Under the pieces are notes generated by a model. That model worked only from the letters and a program-made list of their open reading frames with translations. It searched no databases and had not been told where the DNA came from. Shown here piece after piece: positions 7,037 through 12,281 of a DNA stretch of 12,281 nt; the stretch's first letter is position 1; every line of letters begins with the position of its first letter. The translations under genes and the position numbers were made by a program. The DNA comes from Clostridiaceae bacterium (GTDB lineage Bacteria; Bacillota; Clostridia; DSM-8532), in the NCBI GenBank assembly GCA_012727625.1, contig JAAYGP010000272.1, forward strand, positions 1 to 12,281. The letters run 5' to 3'.

Positions 7037-8308
7037 ATGAAGAAGCTATTTGTCTTGACACTTGTTTTCGCGCTGATTTTAACAATGTTCACAGCTTGCA
7101 AGAATGAAAATGATCAAACCGCAGCAACCACGCCGACCGCAGCTACGGGTACTACTGAAGATGCGAATTCTCTAAAAGGGAAAAAGATAGTTGTGGCCCG
7201 TTGGGGCGGAAATGATGCGGAAACCACAGCTTTTGCCAAAATGCTGGAGGAGTTTACTGCTGAAACCGGTATAACTGCAGAAGAAAAAGTGTACACCGAT
7301 TTCGACACCCAGCTTAAGGCAGACCTTATAGCAGAATCCGCTCCCGATGTATTCTATGTTGATGCCAACATGGCCCCGTTCTACATTGATCAGGGTGTTT
7401 TGAGAGAGATTGATCCTGACGCTGTTGAAGCAGACAAGTTTTATTCCTCATTAACCGATGCGTTTATGAAAGATGGAAAACTTTATGCTGTTTCAAAGGA
7501 CTATTCCACTCTTGCTCTTTATTACAACAAGAAGTGGGTTAGTGAAGATGAAATCCCCGCAACACAGGAAGAGCTGTACGGCGAGGAGTTCCTCGGTAAA
7601 ATCCAGGCAAGACTTCCGGAGGGCGTTATTGCATTAACCTATTTACAGGATTTGGCCAGATTGCTGGATATACTGGAAATTGACGGAACTGAAGTTGTAA
7701 GAGACGGTAATCTTTCTAATCTTGGTTCTCCCGCAGTAATTAATAACCTGAAAACAATATTTGACGCAGCGGTGGCAAAAAGAATCCTGACTACCGCCGA
7801 TTTGGGTATGGGATGGAATGGTGAAGCCTTTGGTAACGAACGTACCGCAATGATGGTTGAAGGAAACTGGGTATACGGAACCCTTAAGCAGGAATTCCCG
7901 GATGTTGATTTTGGCATAGTTGAAATGCCAACATACAAGGGTAAGAAAACAACAATGGTATTCACAGTTGGTTATGCCATCGGAAAAGATTCGAAGGAAC
8001 CTGAAGCTGCTCTGGAATTTATCAAATTTGCAACAGGACCCAAAGGTATGAGAACATGGTGCGAAGGAGCCGGTGTCCTCCCATCACGCAGTGATGTTGC
8101 AGCAGACATGGGCGTTGACAAGGATCCATACCTTGCTCCTCACATTGCCGGGGCAGACTATGCTAAACCATGGCAGAAGGGAGACTCCATCAGCATTATA
8201 AACAGAGAGTTCCAGAATTACTTTAATTCAGCTGTTAAAGGTGAAATGACTCTTGAAGAAGTAATGAAGAAAGCAGAAGAGGAAGCAAACAAGCAGATAG
8301 CAAGATAA
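7037..8308 (+). CDS. Sugar ABC transporter substrate-binding lipoprotein
   Basis: A 423-residue extracellular lipoprotein of the family-1 carbohydrate binding proteins that delivers the sugar to the two permeases downstream. The N-terminus is a lipoprotein signal: MKK, a hydrophobic stretch, then FTAC with the lipidated Cys at residue 21. A short Thr/Ala-rich tether follows. The mature part starts at GKKIVVARWGGND and contains the usual APDVFYVD segment, a MMVEGNW segment and a C-terminal VLPSRSD segment. ATG 7037 is preferred over the in-frame ATG 7022 because GGGAGG (7024-7029) overlaps the latter and sits 7 nt before the former. A strong terminator lies 23 nt after the stop, so this gene is expected to be more abundant in mRNA than the permeases, as is common for binding proteins. 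The ligand cannot be read from the sequence. Confidence 0.92.
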   Translation: MKKLFVLTLVFALILTMFTACKNENDQTAATTPTAATGTTEDANSLKGKKIVVARWGGNDAETTAFAKMLEEFTAETGITAEEKVYTDFDTQLKADLIAESAPDVFYVDANMAPFYIDQGVLREIDPDAVEADKFYSSLTDAFMKDGKLYAVSKDYSTLALYYNKKWVSEDEIPATQEELYGEEFLGKIQARLPEGVIALTYLQDLARLLDILEIDGTEVVRDGNLSNLGSPAVINNLKTIFDAAVAKRILTTADLGMGWNGEAFGNERTAMMVEGNWVYGTLKQEFPDVDFGIVEMPTYKGKKTTMVFTVGYAIGKDSKEPEAALEFIKFATGPKGMRTWCEGAGVLPSRSDVAADMGVDKDPYLAPHIAGADYAKPWQKGDSISIINREFQNYFNSAVKGEMTLEEVMKKAEEEANKQIAR

Positions 8309-8331
8309 AGCTGTATTGCCCGTTATGGGCA

Positions 8332-8370
8332 GATGCAGTGGGTCAGCGCAGCCCACTGCATCTTGTTTTT
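8332..8370 (+). terminator. Strong internal terminator after the binding-protein gene
   Basis: GATGCAGTGGG (8332-8342) pairs exactly with CCCACTGCATC (8352-8362) around a 9-nt loop, followed by TTGTTTTT (8363-8370). A small second hairpin (TGCCC 8317-8321 / GGGCA 8327-8331) sits directly before it. It lies between binding protein and permeases of one transporter, so it probably works as a partial terminator that also protects the upstream message. The remaining bases to 8470 contain a TACTG/CAGTA dyad (8412-8426) and no clear promoter. Confidence 0.88.
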
Positions 8371-8470
8371 GTGAGGCGGAGGTTTCATGACAGTGTTGAT
8401 TCTTTGAATAATACTGTATGTCAGTACATAGTTTGTACCCTTTAGTTGGTGCATAAAGTGAGGTGGCCTT

Positions 8471-9376
8471 ATGAAGAAAAAAATGAACAGGAATAAGCTC
8501 TATGATCATATTCAGGGTTACACTTTTATATCTCCTGCGATAGTGTTACTTGCTGTTTTTGTGTATATATCCATAGTTGTTGCCATATATATGTCATTTA
8601 ACGAGGTTAATCTATTCAGATGGACGTTTGATTTTGTAGGATTTAACAATTATAAGCGAATCTTTACTGAGGACAGAATTTTCAAGGCTTTCAGCAATAC
8701 AACAAAATTTGTTGCAGTTGTAGCACCAATGCAAACCGTATTGGCGTTGATACTGGCTGCAGTATTGAACAGTAAGATCAGAGCTCAGAAAGCTTTCAGA
8801 ATTGTTTACTTTTTGCCTACACTAACCTCATCAACTGCTCTGACCATGATATTTATGTTTATATTTTCAATAAGCGGCCCTTATAATACAATAGGCAAGG
8901 CATTGGGATTCGTGCAGGAAGCCACAAACTGGCTTAATGAGCCAAAATTTGCGTTAAAAATAATAATGTGCATGAATATATGGTCAACAGTACCATATTA
9001 CATGACTATATACCTTTCTGCCCTTCAGGATGTTCCGGCAAGCCTTTATGAAGCAGCTGAAGTTGACGGTGCCAATGCCGTGCTCCGTTTTTTGAATATT
9101 ACGGTTCCGCATATGAAGCCAATAACTTCTTTTGTTTTCATAACCGGAATTATCGGGACATTCCAGATGTTTGACCAGGCATACATTTTCTCCAACGGTT
9201 CCGGAGGGCCTCAAAACTCAACACTAACAGTAGCATTGATGGTGTATCAGTACGCGTTCAGTCTGTTAAACGATATGGGGCTTGCTTCTGCAGTTGCCAT
9301 AGTACTATCCATTGTAATTATCATTGCAAGTGCCTTGGCGAACAAACTCAACAAATCAGAGAAGCTTTATTCATAG
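8471..9376 (+). CDS. Sugar ABC transporter permease, MalF/UgpA type
   Basis: A 301-residue inner-membrane subunit that forms half of the translocation channel. Six membrane segments are visible at about 20-42, 78-100, 108-133, 161-185, 218-240 and 268-292. The ATPase-docking EAA loop reads EAAEVDGANAVLRFLNITVP (from Glu194, with Asp199-Gly200). ATG 8471 has an AGGTGG site (8461-8466) 4 nt upstream, which is rather close. It is separated from the binding-protein gene by a terminator and 162 nt, and from the second permease by only 13 nt. No ATPase gene is in the cluster, so the complex probably borrows a general sugar-transport ATPase of the MsmX/MsmK kind encoded elsewhere. Confidence 0.93.
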   Translation: MKKKMNRNKLYDHIQGYTFISPAIVLLAVFVYISIVVAIYMSFNEVNLFRWTFDFVGFNNYKRIFTEDRIFKAFSNTTKFVAVVAPMQTVLALILAAVLNSKIRAQKAFRIVYFLPTLTSSTALTMIFMFIFSISGPYNTIGKALGFVQEATNWLNEPKFALKIIMCMNIWSTVPYYMTIYLSALQDVPASLYEAAEVDGANAVLRFLNITVPHMKPITSFVFITGIIGTFQMFDQAYIFSNGSGGPQNSTLTVALMVYQYAFSLLNDMGLASAVAIVLSIVIIIASALANKLNKSEKLYS

Positions 9377-9389
9377 GGAGGTATATGGT

Positions 9390-10223
9390 ATGAAAAAGGA
9401 AAGAAAATGGGCAAGACCGGTATTATATGCGATACTTATAATATATGCGCTGGTTACTCTTTACCCGTTTTTATGGGCAGTTTCCGCATCATTTAAAACT
9501 TTCAGGGAAATAACCGGAGGCGGTGCATCAATAATTCCAAAACAGCCTACTTTGGCAAACTATATAAATATTTTCACCGGAACTGCCAAATTTACCCGCT
9601 GGTTTATGAACTCTGTAATTATTGCTGTGCTGGGAACACTTCTTAATGTTATTCTCAACAGCATGGGCGGCTATGCCCTGGCACAGATCGAATTCAAAGG
9701 GAGCAAACTGTTTTTCGGCATGCTTATGGCTACACTGACAATTCCGGGACAGGTCCTCTTGATACCGAACTATCTTATAATTAAAGCTATAGGGCTGATG
9801 AACAGCTTCAGCGCGTTAATTGTTCCCAGCGCTATCAATGTAACATATATTTTTCTTATGCGGCAATATTTCATGAGTTTTTCAAAACAGGTTGAAGAAG
9901 CCGCGAGAATTGACGGTGTCTCCAAGGCAGGATGCTTCTTTAGAATTGCGTTACCGCTTTCCCGGTCAATTTTAGCTACGCAGGCAACATTTATATTTTT
10001 GGGATTCTGGAATGACTTTACTAAAGCGATGCTGTATTTGAAAGATATAAACAAGTTCACGCTTCCGGTTGGGATACAGGCAACTCAAAGTCAGACCTCA
10101 GGTGTTACATTGTGGAATGAGACCCTTACTTACAGCGTTATTTCCATGGTACCTATATTGATAATGTATATAGTATTAAATAAATACTTTATGCAGGGTC
10201 TGAGAATGGAAGGCGAAAAATAG
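9390..10223 (+). CDS. Sugar ABC transporter permease, MalG/UgpE type
   Basis: The second channel subunit, 277 residues, partner of the preceding permease. Hydrophobic segments lie near 11-33, 72-97, 106-130, 141-160, 193-210 and 248-265. The EAA loop reads EAARIDGVSKAGCFFRIALP (from Glu170, with Asp175-Gly176). The ATG at 9390 is chosen because GGGAGG (9376-9381), which overlaps the stop codon of the previous gene, is 8 nt upstream; a longer in-frame opening from 9324 would overlap the first permease and has no ribosome site. The arrangement implies translational coupling, giving equal amounts of the two permeases. Confidence 0.93.
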   Translation: MKKERKWARPVLYAILIIYALVTLYPFLWAVSASFKTFREITGGGASIIPKQPTLANYINIFTGTAKFTRWFMNSVIIAVLGTLLNVILNSMGGYALAQIEFKGSKLFFGMLMATLTIPGQVLLIPNYLIIKAIGLMNSFSALIVPSAINVTYIFLMRQYFMSFSKQVEEAARIDGVSKAGCFFRIALPLSRSILATQATFIFLGFWNDFTKAMLYLKDINKFTLPVGIQATQSQTSGVTLWNETLTYSVISMVPILIMYIVLNKYFMQGLRMEGEK

Positions 10224-10366
10224 CCTGGTACAACCGGGCCTGATTAAGTCGCTTGACAGGTCACAAAGTTACAGCGCCAGATGATACTGCAGTGAAAAAG
10301 CTTCATTTGCGTTAGCTGTATACAGGAAACTGTGAACGATTACAAGAAAAGTAAAAGCACATGGGT

Positions 10367-10392
10367 ACCGGTTTACCCTTAAGTAGACCGGT
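10367..10392 (+). promoter_or_regulatory. Hairpin just before pgmB
   Basis: ACCGGTTTAC (10367-10376) pairs with GTAGACCGGT (10383-10392) with one G-U pair and a 6-nt loop. It ends 12 nt before ATG 10405 and is not followed by T. The 181-nt gap before pgmB otherwise holds a small hairpin on the permease stop codon (10223-10239), the palindrome CTGTATACAG (10316-10325) and a lone TTGACA (10253-10258) without a fitting -10. The pgmB hairpin could shield the upstream ATG or stabilise a processed message. Confidence 0.45.
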
Positions 10393-10404
10393 TGCCTGAA
10401 AAAA

Positions 10405-11124
10405 ATGGATATTAAGCATAATGAACTAATAGAAAAGGTGCGTAGATTGATTGAGGCAGTAATTTTTGATTTGGACGGCGTAATTGTGTCAACAGATGAG
10501 TATCATTATCAGGCATGGCAGAAGCTTGCCGATGATGAAAATATTTATTTTGACAGAGTAATAAACGAGAGACTTCGAGGCGTAGGCCGAATGGGTTGTC
10601 TTGAAATTATACTTGAAAGAGCAACCCGTGATTACACAACAGAAGAGAAGAAAGAGCTTGCAGACAGGAAAAACAAATATTACAGGGAATCATTGGATAA
10701 GTTGTCTCCTGCGGATATACTTCCGGGCGTTATGGAATGGCTTCAAACCCTAAAAACAAAAAAGATACCTGCTGCAATTGGGTCATCCAGTAAAAATACC
10801 GGCATTATTCTTGACAGGATAGAACTGACAGATTGTTTTAATGTAATCATAAGCGGCAACGATGTAAAAAAAAGCAAGCCTGATCCTGAAATATTTCTGC
10901 TTGCTGCTGAAAGGCTTAAGGTTGACCCCTGCAGATGTTTGGTTGTTGAAGATGCTGTATCCGGGGTTGAAGCAGGCATTGCTGCGGGAATGAAAGTGCT
11001 TGCTGTTGGCTATGCCCGGGAGGACAAAAGGGCTCATATGTCTGCGGCAGATTTGTCCAAAATCAGTTTTGATGAACTGATTCAAAAAGAGCAAAAAACA
11101 AAATTGAAATCAAACCCCGATTGA
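10405..11124 (+). CDS. pgmB: Beta-phosphoglucomutase
   Basis: A HAD-superfamily phosphotransferase that converts beta-glucose 1-phosphate to glucose 6-phosphate, the step needed after GH65 phosphorolysis. Seen: FDLDGVIV with Asp22 (nucleophile) and Asp24 (acid/base), the beta-PGM specific STDEYHYQAW and LRGVGRM segments in the helical cap, IGSSSKN (motif II), KKSKPDPEIF with the motif III Lys, and VVEDAVSGVEAG (motif IV acidic pair). The length of 239 residues is slightly above the usual 215-225. The ATG at 10405 lacks a ribosome site. TTG 10447, preceded by AAAAGGTG (10433-10440) at 6 nt, would start the protein as MIEAVIFDLDGV, exactly where relatives start, and is a serious alternative. 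It is the last gene of the cluster, closed by a strong hairpin. Confidence 0.93.
   Translation: MDIKHNELIEKVRRLIEAVIFDLDGVIVSTDEYHYQAWQKLADDENIYFDRVINERLRGVGRMGCLEIILERATRDYTTEEKKELADRKNKYYRESLDKLSPADILPGVMEWLQTLKTKKIPAAIGSSSKNTGIILDRIELTDCFNVIISGNDVKKSKPDPEIFLLAAERLKVDPCRCLVVEDAVSGVEAGIAAGMKVLAVGYAREDKRAHMSAADLSKISFDELIQKEQKTKLKSNPD
10433..10449 (+). promoter_or_regulatory. Internal ribosome site and TTG, alternative pgmB start
   Basis: AAAAGGTG (10433-10440) precedes TTG 10447-10449 by 6 nt. This start would remove 14 residues that are not part of the HAD fold and give a 225-residue protein of normal family length. The annotated ATG at 10405 has only A-rich sequence upstream. Confidence 0.45.
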
Positions 11125-11201
11125 ACCAGGGGTCTTGATACTTTAAAAACAGAAGGATCAGTTTGGCAATTGATCTAACCAAACCTACAGTAACCCCTTG
11201 A

Positions 11202-11242
11202 ACAAATAAGGCGGGCGCATTAAAAGTGTCCGCCTTATTTGT
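11202..11242. terminator. Terminator after pgmB, probably bidirectional
   Basis: ACAAATAAGGCGG (11202-11214) pairs exactly with CCGCCTTATTTGT (11230-11242); four further pairs including two G-U close the stem on a 7-nt loop (11219-11225). The T-rich distal arm serves as U-tract. It is nearly symmetric, so it may also stop transcripts coming from the minus-strand locus on the right. Between pgmB and this hairpin lie nested dyads (GATCA 11156-11160 / TGATC 11171-11175; GTTTGG 11161-11166 / CCAAAC 11179-11184) of unknown role. Confidence 0.85.
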
Positions 11243-11497
11243 ACTGTGAAGTTCATAATTTCATGTCTTAATAGTTTCAATTCAAAATTAAAGTTTCATA
11301 TCCGGAAAGTTGGCTGTTCACACCTGAACGGTTACTCAACAGGTCAGATTTTGTGCAATAGAAAGAAACTTCAGGCACAACATCTTTAACATAACCTGTA
11401 GACTATTATAAAAACTGAGCATTAGTTTTTCAGACAGATATAATACAGTTAAAAATATACCTGATATGGTAACTATATTAGGTTTTCATGGACCGAA
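11243..11497. other. Convergent intergenic region after the CBS-ACT gene
   Basis: No gene is visible. It separates two convergent loci. The only structure is an AT-rich hairpin AAAAACT (11410-11416) / AGTTTTT (11424-11430) with a 7-nt loop, which on the minus strand could be a weak terminator for the livF/CBS-ACT transcript. With the preceding 77 bases and the terminator this makes a 373-base gene-free stretch. Confidence 0.5.
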
Positions 11498-12139
11498 TTA
11501 CTTATTCTGAAGCTTGTATATGATTTTATAACCATGTTCTTCAATGGATTGTTCAATAGCTGATGTATTCAGGGAATTAATACCTATTACCACGGCGCTT
11601 TTACCGCTGGTGCCTCTGTAAACAGCAACATGAGTTATGTTTGCGCCATACACCCCTACAATACCTGTCAGGTGTGACATAATGCCAGGCTCATCATCCA
11701 CTTCTATCGTAAGGCGGGTGCCTTTTTCACGGACCCCGAGAAGTTCAATAAAGGAATCAAAGATATCACTTTCGGTGATAATACCTACCAGTTTATTATC
11801 CCTTACTACCGGAAGAAAGCTGACACTGTTATCCCGCATAAGAATTGCTGCTTCTTCCAAAAGGGCATCAGGTGAAATTACAATCGGATTTTTAGCCATT
11901 ATTTTTTTAATTTTTGTTTTGGCCAGCAAATAGGTGATTTCATTCATGCTAAGACTGGTTGCTATTGAAGGTGAGGAACGGTTAATATCTTCCCTGGAAA
12001 CAACCCCGACCAGCTTACCGTCTTTCACAACAGGAAGCCGTCTTACAGAATGCTGTTCCATTATTTCCTTTGCGTCGGATATGCTCTGTTCCGGAGATAT
12101 TGTAAAAGGGTTTGCAGTCATTTTGTTTTTAACAAACAT
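11498..12139 (-). CDS. CBS-ACT domain protein (AcuB-like)
   Basis: A 213-residue cytoplasmic sensor-type protein: CBS motif 1 at about 7-57, CBS motif 2 at about 80-133, and an ACT domain at about 142-212 with the typical DDEPGIMSHLTGIVGVYGAN turn. CBS pairs usually bind adenine nucleotides and ACT domains usually bind amino acids (family knowledge); no catalytic domain is present. The start is set at ATG 12139 because GGGAGG of the preceding gene's last codons lies about 9 nt upstream; the longer frame from 12250 merely overlaps livF in another frame. It begins 4 nt after the livF stop and is almost certainly co-transcribed and coupled with it. That suggests a role in sensing amino acid or energy state near branched-chain amino-acid uptake. 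The name AcuB is by domain layout only; acetoin involvement is not implied. Confidence 0.88.
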   Translation of the reverse strand: MFVKNKMTANPFTISPEQSISDAKEIMEQHSVRRLPVVKDGKLVGVVSREDINRSSPSIATSLSMNEITYLLAKTKIKKIMAKNPIVISPDALLEEAAILMRDNSVSFLPVVRDNKLVGIITESDIFDSFIELLGVREKGTRLTIEVDDEPGIMSHLTGIVGVYGANITHVAVYRGTSGKSAVVIGINSLNTSAIEQSIEEHGYKIIYKLQNK

Positions 12140-12143
12140 ACGT

Positions 12144-12281
12144 TTAACCTCCCAAATATGCTTTTTTGATATCTTCACTCTGCAGAAGCTCGGCTCCGGT
12201 CCCTGATAAAGTAATAGTTCCTGTTTCGATAACATATGCTCTGTCGGCAATATGAAGTGCCATGCTCGCGTTTTGCTCTAT
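12144..12281 (-). CDS. livF: Branched-chain amino-acid ABC transporter ATPase, 3' end (partial)
   Basis: The last 45 codons and stop of a gene that enters from the right edge. The translation begins IEQNASMALHIADRAYVIET and ends EDIKKAYLGG. This is the characteristic C-terminus of LivF: E-Q-N with the alternating ADR-A-Y-V-x-E-x-G block after the H-loop region, and the terminal KKAYLGG. LivF powers uptake of leucine, isoleucine and valine together with LivG and the LivH/LivM permeases, which would lie further right. The Walker motifs lie outside the window. Its last codons (GGGAGG) provide the ribosome site for the CBS-ACT gene. The identification rests on a short but distinctive stretch. Confidence 0.85.
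   Translation of the reverse strand: MEQNASMALHIADRAYVIETGTITLSGTGAELLQSEDIKKAYLGG

Noticed and set aside
8404..8432. TTGAAT-N17-CATAGT as a promoter for the permease genes
   Set aside because: Only 4/6 matches at each box, which is expected by chance in AT-rich DNA. Not strong enough to list, though RNA 5'-end data should be checked here.
9324..9389. Upstream extension of the second permease overlapping the first
   Set aside because: No ribosome site; extra residues are polar and precede the normal MKKERK start, while GGGAGG sits correctly before ATG 9390.
10253..10288. Perfect TTGACA in the gap before pgmB as a possible separate promoter
   Set aside because: No acceptable -10 box at 16-18 bases; the nearest TGATAC/GATACT is about 24 bases away.
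12140..12250. N-terminal extension of the CBS-ACT protein by 37 residues
   Set aside because: This stretch codes in another frame for the distinctive C-terminus of LivF, and ATG 12139 has its own ribosome site.

Overview
The window reads as an AT-rich Firmicutes chromosome, most likely an anaerobic Clostridia-type saccharolytic bacterium. The basis is GGAGG-type ribosome sites, sigma-A-like promoters, a LacI-type regulator, a carbohydrate ABC importer with a lipoprotein binding protein, and GH65/GH130 phosphorylases. No marker gene fixes the genus.

Layout: 1-297 is non-coding leader DNA before a GH13 alpha-glucosidase of the oligo-1,6-glucosidase type (298-2076, +). A shared terminator hairpin follows, then a LacI-family regulator in tail-to-tail orientation (2119-3129, -). 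A 401-bp AT-rich divergent control region (3130-3530) carries a promoter for each side and a motif shared between them. It opens a plus-strand cluster: GH130 glycosidase/phosphorylase (3531-4577), GH65 inverting disaccharide phosphorylase (4595-6934), lipoprotein sugar-binding protein (7037-8308), two MalF/MalG-like permeases (8471-9376, 9390-10223) and beta-phosphoglucomutase (10405-11124). A strong hairpin closes the cluster. On the minus strand at the right edge is a different locus: the 3' end of a branched-chain amino-acid transport ATPase (livF, 12144-12281) followed after 4 nt by a CBS-ACT protein (11498-12139).

How it works together (inference from families): the importer brings in a short alpha-glucoside or a mixed oligosaccharide. 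GH65 splits it with phosphate into beta-glucose 1-phosphate plus an acceptor sugar. PgmB converts beta-glucose 1-phosphate to glucose 6-phosphate, so one ATP is saved per bond. GH13 could hydrolyse alpha-1,6 or related bonds. GH130 is the odd member: the family acts on beta-mannosides and typically yields alpha-mannose 1-phosphate, yet nothing in the window handles that product. The transporter ATPase is also absent, so a shared MsmX/MsmK-type ATPase elsewhere is likely. The pairing of GH130 with GH65/PgmB under one promoter is the most novel-looking feature; its substrate cannot be read from the sequence.

Expression appears graded by RNA structures: a 10-bp hairpin before the binding-protein gene, a textbook terminator between that gene and the permeases, and a long terminator after pgmB.
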